The translations under genes and the position numbers were made by a program. Shown in pieces: positions 1 to 11,506 of a stretch of DNA of 64,000 nucleotides; within the stretch, counting starts at the first letter, position 1, and each line of letters opens with the position of its first letter. The DNA lies in contig NC_018391.1 of the NCBI RefSeq assembly GCF_000208865.1, positions 1,240,001-1,304,000 on the forward strand, written 5' to 3'. This DNA is from Neospora caninum Liverpool (Eukaryota; Apicomplexa; Conoidasida; Eucoccidiorida; Sarcocystidae). A model generated the notes under the pieces. It saw only the letters and a list, made by a program, of their open reading frames with translations. It was not told the origin of the DNA and ran no database searches.

Positions 1-295
1 TCGAGGGCGAGAGTTGCAGAGAGGCGATTTCGAAACGACACCGTCGCATACGGCATCCAGATTTTCTACAGACACTCTAGCGTCTCTCACGCACCCAACA
101 CTTATTCGCTCCACCAACAGTCACAGCATTTGCCCCTTTTTCTACGCAGATGCTTCCAGAAAATCTTCACTTTGTAGGCTTCGCAATTTTGGAGGGTCTG
201 CCCCAACGTCATCGCCTCACACCATCGGTCTCTCCGCATCATCCAAGTAAATACTACACGCACGCTCCTACCTACATCTACATACATACAACCCT

Positions 296-411
296 ATATA
301 TGCATATATATGCATATATATGCATATATATATATATATATATATATATTGACACTTGTACCCTTACATGCTTACCCCCATGCGCATATATATATATATA
401 TATGTATATGG
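296..411. repeat. TA/TGCATA microsatellites
   Basis: Two alternating AT tracts (about 296-350 and 386-407) interrupted by gc steps (tatatatgca). They belong to the same dispersed TA microsatellite class seen about ten more times in the window, nearly always in introns or intergenic DNA. Confidence 0.95.
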
Positions 412-1583
412 TGAGAGGGTGGTATGCGGTTCTTGGGTGTGTTCCGTTCCTCGCCCTGTATGTGGCCTGCCAGGTTTTTCCTGTGTTGTGCATAGCTTGC
501 ATTCCACTTCTTCTGAGAGCGTCGCTTGTGTCCGTCTCGCAAGTGTCTTACCCACAAATCTCGAGGCGCGAGGTTTCCTTCAATCTCGGCGTCTTGTTTT
601 GCCATCGATCCCCGCGGTGCGTGGCGGGGCGCGTCGGCCGTGCGGTCTCCCATGGCGGCGAGTTCAGCGGCGATCACGGAGTCTCGTTCCACAAGTTCTC
701 TCGTCAGCAGGCGTCGTGGCTCCGGGAAAGGTTTCCGTGTCCCTCGGAGATTTCTACCCCGCTCACTCTGGCGACTGGGATGGCCTCCTGCGTCTCTGTG
801 GCGAGCTTCAGTCTCTCCAGAGAACGGCCGAGACGCCCATAGCTGCTCAGACGGCGGGTCAGGTGCGCTCAGGCGAGGCCGAGAGGGAATTGCGGCCGCC
901 TCACCGCTCGTTGGCGTGCGCCCCCACGGAGACAGGCGCGCTGTTCCATGCGGGCTGCACGGTGATGGGTTCCGCCGGTCTTCGAGGTCTTCCCCCCCGG
1001 CAAAACCGCCGGATCTTCGAGACGGTGGCGAAAGAACAGAGTGAGGAGAGGTGACAGAGGGAGGAAAGGAGACAGAGGGAGGAAAGGAGACAGAGGGAGG
1101 AAAGGAGACAGAGGGAGGAAAGGAGACAGAGGGAGGAAAGGAGACTGAGAGAGGAACGGGGGAGCGGCGAGAAGGGGAAAGAGAAGGTTGGGCGGATCCG
1201 GTTGAGGCAGAAACCGGCGGAGCCCCGACGCTTGGTGATAGACCCCATGGAGGAAAGCGGGTCTTTTCCGAGGGATTGATCACCGGTGAAGTCGCCGTAG
1301 GCCTCGCGTGTCGTCCAGGCGAGCGGATTGAGTCCGTCGACAGCAACGACGAGCGGCTGCTTTCTCCGGGAAAAAGCATACCTGTGTTTGTCAAGTGCGT
1401 GGTAGACGGCGAGGAGAGAGGGTCAGGCTGAGTGAGCGCGACGGGCGCGGAGCTCGAGGCGTCCAGCGAAGAGCGCGACAACGGCAACAGGCTGTCAAAG
1501 GGCCGAGGAGGCGGCTGAATCGACTGATTTGCGCGGTGAACGAGGGAGCGCGAGGGCTGGACACCTCCAATAATCGCGTTCAC
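372..1583 (-). other. Open frame continuing the CTL exon (possible loop coding or intron)
   Basis: The frame of the CTL exon ending at 1584 stays open to 372. It encodes a Ser/Pro/Arg-rich stretch with five copies of a SVSFPP hexapeptide from an 18-bp tandem repeat, then a more polar segment (RELVERDSVIAAELAAMGD). A good donor (AAG|gtgaac) at 1583 argues that this is intron or alternative sequence. The long open frame argues for a long hydrophilic loop. I cannot decide between them. The tail near 372-420 is a translated TA microsatellite and is not likely to be protein. Confidence 0.3.
1053..1146. repeat. 18-bp purine-rich tandem repeat, about 5 copies
   Basis: Unit gacagagggaggaaagga is repeated about five times with almost no divergence, followed by degenerate copies. 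On the minus strand it reads as SVSFPP repeats in the frame that follows the CTL exon. Confidence 0.95.
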
Positions 1584-4500
1584 CTTATCGGGGAAAACGT
1601 CGACGGCAGTTACCAAGCACGCAGCCGTGTAGACTGCAATGCAGAAATAGGCAGCCTGCAGTGAGACGGTAATCACGGGAACTGCGACGGCGGTCGGTTT
1701 ATGGTGAAGAAACATCGCGGCGACCTGGCGCAACGAGACCACAGCAGAGAAAGCGGAGAGACGTGCAGCGAAACGAAACTCCGGGAAAACCCCGTCTTTG
1801 CAGAAACGGACTCTGCACCATGTCGAGAGACACACACTAGCTGCTAAGGTGACTCTCATCGCGTGGCACGATGCGCCTCCTCGCTTTTGTGCAGGGCGCT
1901 CTGAATGGCCATCGTTGGGTCTTTGCAGCGCGTTCTCAACTGTTTCCAGTGTCTCCCGAGAGATTCTTTAAAACGCGGAAAACCCTTGCTCAACGCCAAA
2001 AGCGACGCTCGCCATAAAAGACGGCAGGAACCCCGTTAGAAGACCTCGGACCTCACATCACCAATCTGCTCACGCGACGGCACCCTGCGGTTACTGGTGA
2101 GGCTGTTTCTTCACGCGAAAAAGTCTGTTTTGTGCGTCGGGAAATCGGTCGCTCTCTTGACGCGTTGCTGTTCCGTTGTACCAGCGGCGCGTGGGCGACA
2201 TCTCTCCTTGTGCTGGAGAAGATCGGCGCCTTTTTTCCACCCAGGTCCCCTTTTACCGCCTTCAGTGTCGGTGGGCGACACCACGCGGTTGCGTGATCGA
2301 GGAAGGCGCTGCAACCGCCCTGCGGAGTCGAGGAATTCAAGCAGTAGTTCTCTCGCGTCGCGCTTCGAACGCAGCCTCACCTTTGTGACGGCAACGGCTT
2401 CGCGAATGCACTGGGAGAGGAAGACCAGGAGGACGGCAAAAACGCCGCCAAGGCCTAGAACGAAAGGAGCACGGAGGCATCGACTGCAGTGTACACGAGC
2501 GCTGGGCGTCACCCGCAGCTCCAGGCGTTCGAGGGAACTCCGCCCCAGCAGAAAAATGCTGACAGCCGAAATCCTAACTTCGTCGTCCCTCACAGGGGCG
2601 TGCCGTTGAGCCAACACACAGAGTTTTCAAAGTTCAAAGTTGCATCCGTCTTTTGGGCGGATCCCATGTTCGATCACTTGTGCTTGCCGCAATATCATAG
2701 GGCAGTTGACGCACCTAAGAGCGTGTAGCTGGAGTACCGGGCGACTTCAATCCAAAACGAAGCCATCACAGTCCCTTGAGGGTCTACCCCAGGACGCACG
2801 GTCTCGGCGGGGACCGCTCGGGCGTGGACAAACCACATGCCGACGCCGCCGGTGACGAAGAAGGCGGCGAGAAACAGAGTGATGGCGACGTAGACCAGCG
2901 CACCCCCTAGGAGGCGCAGTGCAACGAGCCAGAGAAAGCTGAGAAACGAGGAGATCAAGAATCAGGCGGAACCGAGGTGGAATGCAAGAGATTGTGGCTG
3001 TGCCCCGACGAACCCAAGGCTTTTTCGCATGGAACCAAACACAGTGTGTCGGATTAGACCCTCTCCCGACCCGGCGAAGAGCGACACATCGCGTTCCGTG
3101 GTGTTGTAGAGGGTGTACAGAGATCCACGTGGTGAAAAGGAAGCAGAAGAACTCATCTGGCCCACCTCGGGGGACAACTGCGATCTCGAGATGCACTCTC
3201 TCAGACGAGAACACGTTTAGATTTTCGCGCCCGCGCACGCGCGGCCAGCGAAGAGGAGTCCTGTTTTCTCGTCTACCTTACCCCACAACACAAGCAACGA
3301 CCGCGCAGGCGGCGATTGCAGGCCAGGAGATGCTCAGCTCCTCGGCCGCTTGCTGCCAACCCCGGAGGAGTCGCTCGGGAATGTATTCGCTGTAGGGCAG
3401 GAAAGTATGGTCCAGTCCCTCGACGGCGGGGACACAGAATCTTCCCAACACTGAACGCGAGGAAAAGGGGAGAAGCGGAAACAGCTAGCGGTGGAACGGG
3501 CGCGCCGTCGAGTGCAAGTGGGAGGTCTTTCCGTCACAACCTGGGGAGGCGAACAGCCCAGCAAAGGAACGGATAGGCAGCCGCCGACATCCCGTAGTTA
3601 ATCTCGAGGCTGAGCACAGACGCATGAACTGCATACGCCAGTTTCGTCGCTGACGTCGCTGTATTTGTGTGACCGAAACCTTCCGAACATTGCCATGCGT
3701 CTGTGTGTCCGAACTTCCGGGGTTCCGCTAGAACATGAAAGGACAACGCGTGAAATATCTCGCAGACGGGTTTTGCCACGATTCCAGTGCCCCGCTAGGT
3801 TCTACGAGTTTCGGAAAACGTGTGTGTGATCAAGGCCAGTCGGCATAGCGACGTTGGAGCCAGGAAGCTAAGCGGATGGAGAGCAGGCGCCGTGTCCACG
3901 GCCGCCAGATAACGCATGACGTACAGGTGGAGGTAGGAAATGGCGGGGGAACGCACATTTCCTCGGCGTACGGACAGTCGGATGAACTCATCGCCGGCAG
4001 CTGGATTGCTTGAGGGTAACGGGACAAAGGCAGAAAAAGTGGAAGCACTCAATGAGGGCGGCGAACAGCGGCATACACAGAATACACCAGTCTCAGTTCT
4101 CGGACCAATGGCCGGAGACGGAAACGCAGGCCGATGTGTTTTCCGTCCGTGAGTGTGTGCAGGAGCTTAAAAGAGCCTCAGTCCGTCTCTCTTTCGCGTG
4201 CGACCAATACACCAATTTGGCAGACGGAGTTGTTCTCTTCAAGAGAGGATACCCACATGCCGTGAACTGTACTGCCTTCCGCGTGCCGGACTTACTTTTG
4301 CCGTTGTGCGTGTATTTAAGCGTTCTCTCGAACTTTTCTGCGCCGCCTGACCCCGTTGAGTCGGCAGAAAAACAGGAGGCGATGCACACCGGCTGCAGGT
4401 AGGCCATTATGTCCTTAGGCTCGCGGAAGATGGTCATGTTCGCAAGCGCTGCGGGGCAGTCAAGGCAAAGGAGACGGGTGGGTTAAACCTGAGTGGGTGA

Positions 4501-6712
4501 AATGTGATGCGTACGCGAAGCTTCCAACAGCAAGTAACTGACACTCGTCCCCTATGGGAAGCCTCCGAAAAAACGCACAACCTGAGATGACGTTCATGTA
4601 GATCTACATGTAAGAAATGTACGGCCGCGGCAGAATGTTGGGACCACTGGGGTGTTTGCTGGAGATCCGTCAAAATGCGGAGCTACAAAATGCAGGTTAA
4701 AGCACGGTAACGTCCTACAGGGTGTATCGATTTGCGTCTCCATACAGAAGTGTTTTGGTTACAACGACATACGTAGTACATCTGCATGCTTATATTTGTG
4801 TTCACCGAGGCGTGTATAGTGTATAGGTTTATATGTACATGCATACGACGCCCACGCAGATTCGAGTCCCCGGTGTTTTGAGGGTCAGGGATTGCCTGCA
4901 TGCGCTTTGAAAGGTCACGTACAGGCGTCCCTCCTCTTGCCTGCTGCTGACGCGCACCTGTATAAGGCAAATCCAGTAGCTCGCGTGCGCTTGTCGAGTT
5001 AAGCACGCGATTGACGTTGAGTGTGAATCCAACCATTGGGTGGTCAGTCGTCTTAAAGTCTGCCAAGCCGCAGAAAGCTCCATCGAAGTCCCGACCCATC
5101 AACAGCCGGGCAGGATCACCTGACAGCAGGCGTACCCACGCAAAAAGAGCCCCACAGGATGCTGACTAGAGAGTTCTTTCACGGACAGACCTTTTGCAGA
5201 ACGCCATCTGTGTCCGAGGGAGAAGCCCACAACGTCACATGGCGCCAGGCATCCCGGTTCTACCTTATCGGTTGAGAGAATCGTGTGAAGGGTATCAAGT
5301 GAACAGGAGAACGGAACGTCAAACGTTGCTCCCCCGTAGAACCCCAGGGCAAACGCGTGTTGGTCTCGAACATTCCTGAACGTTTTCTTGCAAAATTCCC
5401 TTCATGCGCCTGGTTAATAAACACGAGTCAAGATGGAGGGTCTCCTTATGAAAGCCAAGGTCTACCATTTGCACTGGATGACACGCTTATGGCTAAGTTC
5501 ACAGGCTCTGAAGGTGAGGCGTGCAGCTGAACACCAACCGTTGTGCGTTCAGAACTCCAAAATCTTTGTAAAGTCGGTGGCGCTGGGTCTAGGCAGGCCA
5601 TAGCAGAGTTCCCTAAGAACGGTCCGTGTGGTTGTGGAATAACGCACGGCAGGGAGAACCTGTAACAGTTTGGAAGCCTCCGGAATGCATACTACATGGC
5701 CGCACCTTTGTGAAACGCGGCGATGGTGACAAAGACTGAGGCAGCAATCCCCGCGAGGAAGACGAAGAGAAACAGGATGTCCGTGCAGCGTCTCTTTTTC
5801 ACCGGCCCTGGCAGCAGATCTGCAAAGGGTGTCAAGCTCCAGAAGGACGTCCCGGCAGAACTAGGTCGGTGGGGTAAAGACGGTCTATATTCCTGCTTAC
5901 AACTGTTTATTCTATTTGAGTGATACAGTTCTGGGTCGCGGATCCTCTATACAGAGACAATATCTACTTATAATGTGATAATAACAATACATGATCTAGC
6001 CGTGCTGTGGCCAATTTGCCCGCCACCAGGGCGCGAGCCCATAGACATCCTGCTGACGAATTTCACGAATTCGGACAAGTCCTGCAACAAGAATGCCATT
6101 ACCTGGCTAACTGTGATACAGCCCGTGCGCGAAACCAGACCAAAAGTGCTGTATTTCTCCTCACGCTATGTGTCACTCTGACACTGGCATGCCATTGCTG
6201 GCTTCGAACGCTTGGGCCCACGAGTGCCGGTGTATGCACAAGTAGTGTATCGTACGAATAGCCACTCAACGACTCCGTTACAGACTACAACTGGCGACAT
6301 TGTGGAAGGTTATCTTATAACTTTTCTGGACATTCTTTTTTCATTCGTCTCAACGAAAACGCCAGGCGTTTGGTAGCGGGGGACCGCCACGGCAACTTCC
6401 GTAGAGTCTGTAATTGCTTGTCACTTGCTCACCGTCGAGTTCCAGATCGAGATCTCGATGTTTTCTACTTCTGGACCTGGATCGGTGGTCATCGTCGTGT
6501 CTGTCGTATTCCGCTTCCCGAGCGTTTCTCTTCCTATCCCTCTTCCTAGTGCTGTTGACCCCGTCCTCTCTGCCGTGAAAGTCGTCCCTTCTGTCCTTTT
6601 TGCTACGCTTCTTCCAATCCACCTCCCCAGTTGCGTAGTTGTCGTGTCTCCTGGAAGGATGTCTTCGTTTCCGTCCACTGTAGGACTCATCATCGTGCCG
6701 GCTTCTCGTCAT
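1584..6712 (-). CDS. Choline transporter-like protein (SLC44/CTL family), 3' end beyond the resolved exons
   Basis: Multi-pass membrane protein of the CTL/SLC44 family, whose members move choline and related solutes across membranes. Nine phase-compatible minus-strand exons: 6712-6433, 5819-5706, 5119-4958, 4448-4296, 4008-3925, 3450-3282, 2938-2715, 2454-2381 and 1724-1584, giving 467 codons. Family signs: the first TM is preceded by RRCTD (CTDILFLFVFLAGIAASVF). The GD-PARLL-GRDFDGAFCG block after it is the CTL hallmark. A Cys-rich luminal loop (SDCPYAEEMCVPPP, then RFCVPAVEGL) precedes further TM segments (SWPAIAACAVVACVVG, GGVFAVLLVFLSQCI, ITVSLQAAYFCIAVYTAACL). The start is an ATG in ACAAG context. 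Exon 1 (93 residues) is Arg/Ser/Asp-rich and unlike other CTLs, so its linkage rests on splice phase only. The last TM helices of the family are not seen here, so the gene probably continues to the left. Family call firm; exon 1 and the 3' end uncertain. Confidence 0.85.
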
Positions 6713-8432
6713 CTTGTCCCCCGCGCATTTTATTGGGAATCACAACTTCGTCGATTCTAGTGGGTTGTCCCTACGCAGTCAGGCGATCGACCAGGAGACG
6801 CGGTCTTTCGCCTGGATATAACGGCTAAGAGACGCGTACCCCCAGTTTTGTTATTGCTTTGCTGCATATCCCGTGGTCTATTTATTGACGCAAAACACAG
6901 TGAAAAACAGAGAATCTGGCTTTTTGCGTTGCGCAAGCTTCCGGCAAGCGCTCCCAAGGAGTGTCTTCGAAGAATCTCCGTGTATTCGTTACCTACAACG
7001 TGAATGCCGTGAGACGAAAGAGACGGGAAAGACAAAGAGCGACGGCTCACGCAGGTGTTCGCCACAGCCACTTTTTGCCGCCCTATTTTCCACAGCAACG
7101 GAGATCAGGGCTACTAGGTGCCCCTCGCGGTGGCGACACCGCTCAGAACTCAAGAAGATGAACTTGCATTACTTGTCGTTACAGACAAAGATCAGCGCGC
7201 TCAGGTAATGACTACGGTTTACGGTAAAGCCTGCTGATTCTGGACTCTACTACCAGTGATCGCCACACCCCGGCTATCTCGACAGCAGCCAGCGTCACTA
7301 CGTCTGCACTTTGTCTTGCCAATTGTGGCCATATGCGTGTCAGAGCCATCAGAAAACGGTAAGACTCAAACAAACCGTTGTTTCTGTTCCTGTAGCCTGA
7401 TGCTCTTGGAGCGTGTCCTATATGCTGTATTTCAAGCGCAACATTCCCTCGACACCTCCGAAAAGGCAGAAAGCATCAAGGCCTTGAAACAAGTCGGAAG
7501 ACAAATGCATGACTCTGCCTTTCATACGCACCTTATGGATAGCTGTACGCAGAAGAATGCACAGAATTTCTTGTGGAAACGAGGCCTTCTGAAGACCAAC
7601 AAGTCCTTTTCTGGGGTATTTAGTTGGGTTTCAAGTACCTCTTACAGCTGGGAATGCTTGACCTTTTCAAAAAGTACATGCCAGAAACACGAGACAGAAG
7701 AGTATATCTTCCGTAGTGCCATGGGTGTGTACGTCTTTTCTTTTTCGGGAGACATTGTCTTGGGATGGCTTCCATAAATAGCATCAGCAATGGTTGTTGC
7801 TGGGCAGTGTGTGATCATGCACGAAACAAACCATTGTTGAAAAGATGCTGCAACCAGGCAACACGAGAATGCGCTACAAACAATTTCAGGGATTCTACAC
7901 ATCTGGTCCCTCACGGTAATCAGGCCACTATAGGTGAAAATGTGTCACACGGAAAGTAGGTAACGTGGCATTTCTTCAGAGCAAAATTGCATGGGGCGAG
8001 ACGGTGTTCGTAACCCGCAGTACGCAGCACACGTAGAGATCTCGAGTTTCGTGCATGCATGCATGCGACCAGCAGAGGGAATCCCGACGGAACCTGCAGT
8101 CCATTCCGATCTCTAGGTTTCGATGTGCGTTTTATGATCCTGTGTGAAAGTAATTGGCTCCTTGTACCTAAGTGCAACAGTGAAATGCAACGGACAGTTT
8201 CTGCGTGCCATCGGGCAGGTTGTTCGCAATCGGAAACGCAGAAAGATACACCTGCAGACTTCAGCGGTAACGTAGAAGCGTTACAAACCATTTCAGCATT
8301 TCAGAACAAAATCCAAAGGCAGGTATTCTCTTCATCTCAGGTTGATATCGCACCGCGCGTCGTTTGGTGACTTGTCAGGGTCTTGTAGTTTTCCCAGCAG
8401 GTGGACAGGAAAAAGGTGACGAACAGCGGAGC
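6713..8432. promoter_or_regulatory. Divergent intergenic region between the CTL and MORN5-like genes
   Basis: No convincing gene. It should hold both promoters. It contains three A/TGAGACG motifs (6828-6834, 7010-7016, 7019-7025), a type described upstream of Toxoplasma genes. A TGCATGCATGCATGC run lies at 8052-8066, about 370 bp before the MORN5 start codon. A 173-codon open frame (7256-7777) has no recognisable features. The promoter assignment is inference from position and motifs. Confidence 0.5.
8052..8066. promoter_or_regulatory. TGCATGC motif cluster
   Basis: Overlapping TGCATGC copies upstream of the MORN5-like start. TGCATGC is a known apicomplexan AP2-type promoter motif. Function here is inferred from sequence and position only. 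Confidence 0.4.
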
Positions 8433-10071
8433 ATGGAACACAGGAATGACTGGACAGGATCGACGTTCACGGGAGAATCCCGGAACGGCTGGTTTGAGGG
8501 TACTGGGAGATACAGGTTTGCCAGTGGTGTTGTGTACGAGGGACAATTTCGGAAAGGAGACTTCCATGGAGAAGGTATGCGCGACTCTGGCTGCATCCGC
8601 GGTTCAAAGCCAGCAAATGATGCTACACCCACATCAAGGCAGAGAGACCGTTAGCCCCTCCGAAGAGCAGGCACCCTAGAGGTGTGAAGATGTTGCTTGG
8701 CCGGATGAGCTTGCTCAACATGCTCTGTAGCAAAATGATTCCTTGCGTAAAATGCCTCGGGGCCACCTCGGTACATCTGTAGAAAACTTGCATGAGTTTA
8801 GTGCCTCATCGAAGGCGCACAAAAAAATTAAATACCAGAAGTCAAAACATATAGTGATGGCGCAGAATGTATGTCAGCGTATGCGTCGACCTTTAACTGT
8901 ATAGTAATGTGTTTGCTCACATATCGACACGCCTCTGAGATGGCTTCGCAAGTGTTCCTCAATAAAGTCTGGAAGAGACAATCTCAGCTAATCCCCCCCA
9001 TTTGGCTCGGGCGTCAAAACACAACGCCTATACTCCCGAACTGTCGACCGAATCTGGTAGTACATGCGTCTTCCGGTGGATCTGCTACTCGAAGCATGAA
9101 CCAGGTGTCGGCTGCCTCGCGACGTCACGCCCAACGTGCAGGCAGTTAGAACAGTACAGTGGAAGTATGTAACAACTCCCATGATGGTGTGATGTAGGCG
9201 AGCTTATCTATCCCAATGGAGGGAGATACAAGGCGACATGGATTAGGGGAAAGGCCACGAATGGAAAGTACATATTCAGTGATGACTTGGAATACAAGGT
9301 GAACAACTGGGAGTATATTATTCCACAAGACCGCCGTTTCTACGCTGAAACGGTTGGGGGCTTCCGACCACAAGGAATAGCCCTTCAAACCAACCAAGGA
9401 CAGGCAGAAAACATTCCATATGGAACGTACAATACGGGTGAGGCAAGAGTCCAGTGCTCCGCACACTGCTGCAAGGCCATAGAACTACCTAATGTCAGGG
9501 TATTTCCACAACATGTCCGAGAACGTGCCTCTCATGCGCATTACCATGGCTTCAACGAGCGGCATCAGTACGGGGGATTGGAAGTGAGGAAGACCATCCG
9601 GATTGTTTGCACCACGTGAACTTGTGTAGCACGTTGATGAGGGAAACTGCAGGAGCATATTTAACCCTGTTGGCACAAATATGCATGGGCGACAGGACTC
9701 GATTTGTGTTTGGCTATGCATGTGCTGAATGGACACTTTTACTGCATCAGCAAGGAGAAGCCGCTCTTTGCCTGTTTCCTTTTGTGAATCGGCATCCTGC
9801 AGGTGATGGATTTTTTGAACGGACGTCCCGGCGCATCCATACCTATGACGGCGCCCATGTTGTCGCGGAACCAGATCCTGCGGAGATCACGTGGATCGTA
9901 GATCAGTGTAGGAAGGGACTTGAGGGCCCGACACCCGACCGTGCAGAACAACTTCGACAACAGGCGGGCAGTAGGCCTAGCGGAGTTAACAGTGTAGATG
10001 ACGCTCCATTGGAACAGAGCTCATGCGGAGGCTCAGAAAATTATGACGAGAACAGTGCGGGGAAATTTTAG
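8433..10071 (+). CDS. MORN5: MORN repeat-containing protein 5-like (MORN5)
   Basis: Three exons, 8433-8574, 9198-9437 and 9803-10071, all phase-compatible, encode 216 aa. The N-terminus (STFTGESRNGWFEGTGRY, then YEGQFRKGDFHGEG) and the start of exon 2 (LIYPNGGRYKATW) form the MORN repeats. Exon 2 continues with the MORN5-specific block NWEYIIPQDRRFYAE and a G-x-P motif. Exon 3 begins in the conserved GDGFF segment and ends the family core with WIVDQCRKGLEG. A polar 45-residue C-terminal tail is extra relative to animal MORN5, which is about 160 aa. The start at 8433 aligns with the family N-terminus, and an upstream in-frame start would add an unconserved leader. MORN repeats commonly act in membrane-associated cytoskeletal scaffolds. 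MORN5 is associated with ciliated or flagellated cells in animals, so a microgamete role is conceivable but unproven. Confidence 0.94.
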
Positions 10072-11053
10072 CTCCTGTGTAGCCGCGGGTGACGGAGTAT
10101 GATCTTTGTGAGGTGTGTTTACCCCCGCTGCTGACTAGGGCCGGGCTTCTCGTTATTGACTTTCTCGACGATCCGGTGGTCCGCCAGTGTTGTTAGCATT
10201 TACGCCGTTTCATTTCTACTCCTTGCATTCTCGCCACTGCGAGTATTTGTATCGTTCGGACAACGCATCGCAACGCCTTTCATTCTGATACTATGGTCAA
10301 GGCTCATCGGTTGCGTCAACTAAGGAGTGCGCACCCACAGAAAAACCGAGACGAATGCGTCACAGCGAGGACCTTATCACACAAGGAAATGAAGGATGGT
10401 AAGAGAGCCTCAGAAACAATTTTGGCTGCACACGCAACGAGTCCCGTCCATTTGCCTGGTTGCTGGGTGTCACCGGGGTACCACCTGCAGATAATCCGCA
10501 GAATGCTATTGTCAGTGTGAAGGGAAGAAACCGTTTTCGCCGTCCACGTGCCCTGTATCGGAGTTTAGTGGGCGGCCTGCGCGAAGCAAGGGCGGGAGAG
10601 AGGCGGGTGTCAGGGTTGTACTGTGCAACTCTCAATCCGGATGTACTTATTATCGTCCGCTGCCACTGTCGTGTTTCCTTTTGAGAAGGCGCGGGTGTCG
10701 CGGGTGTAAGCCGGAGACCTAACACAGAGGACCCTGTCTGCTGGCAAATAGTCCCTTTAAGCGGATCACTTCTGTTTTTGCTCGAAGGACGTCTGCCCTG
10801 TTTTGTGACAAGACGCATAACCGTGTCGGTGCCTTCCATGCATCGGCTGTTGCTTTCCGTTGTGGAATGTGGAATGTCAGCTCTGGCCATTCACTTGCTG
10901 TTGACGGAGCGTCTGTCGGATTTTCGTTTGGTGCTGTCAAGAGATATTTTTTGTCAATTCTACAGCATTTGAGGAAGTGTGCTGCCTCTTCCGTGCAAGC
11001 CTGTCCCACGTCGGTGAATATTTCCAAGTGATCTACAACCGCGCATAGCGACA
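10072..11053. other. Intergenic region, MORN5-like 3' side to secreted-protein 5' side
   Basis: Tandem (head-to-tail) spacer. Only short unsupported open frames on either strand. I see no repeat or RNA gene. It presumably holds the 3' UTR of the MORN5-like gene and the promoter of the next gene. Confidence 0.5.
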
Positions 11054-11506
11054 ATGGCGTCCCGAAGGGTACCACTGTTCGTTGCACTTTGTTTTATTAC
11101 GATAGTGGCACAGCAGTCAATAGAGGCACTCGGCAGTGCCAGCGCTGGAGAGCCAACTGACACAAAAGCAGCGGAGACTCGTTGTCAAATATCATCCGAA
11201 ACAGCATCGAGTGCATCAGAGCCTGCCGCCGACCAACAGTCCTTTCTGACGGCTCGCAGTTCGTCTGTTTTGGAGAATGAGGTTGCAGGACAAGGTGATG
11301 TTGAGCCTCAGGAGAAAGACGGAATTGCACAAGGCAGTGGCGCAGGCCATCGGTTGCCACAAGGGAGCACTCGACGACGTGATCAAGCATTTGCGTACGG
11401 CGGATACTACAGCTACGGAGCAGGGTTTCCAGGATTCATGCCTTATGGCGGTTATGGTATTTTTGGCGGCTTTCCGAGGATGCCTGGTTTCGGTTTCCTG
11501 TTCTGA
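11054..11506 (+). CDS. Small secreted Gly/Tyr/Phe-rich protein, hypothetical
   Basis: Single-exon frame of 150 aa starting at an ATG in GACA-ATG-G context. Residues 1 to about 27 form a classical signal peptide (basic start, then VPLFVALCFITIVAQQ, small residues before the likely cleavage). The middle (about 28-110) is Ser/Ala/Glu-rich and polar. It ends in a basic STRRRDQ stretch. The last 38 residues are almost all Gly, Tyr, Phe and Pro (YGGYYSYGAGFPGFMPYGGY). No TM segment after the signal, so secretion into a dense granule, vacuole or wall compartment is plausible. Tyr-rich tails occur in coccidian oocyst-wall proteins that crosslink through dityrosine. That is an analogy, not a family match. 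I do not recognise the gene. Confidence 0.7.
   Translation: MASRRVPLFVALCFITIVAQQSIEALGSASAGEPTDTKAAETRCQISSETASSASEPAADQQSFLTARSSSVLENEVAGQGDVEPQEKDGIAQGSGAGHRLPQGSTRRRDQAFAYGGYYSYGAGFPGFMPYGGYGIFGGFPRMPGFGFLF

Noticed and set aside
7256..7777. 173-codon plus-strand frame in the CTL/MORN5 spacer
   Set aside because: No motif, no splice partner and ordinary intergenic composition.
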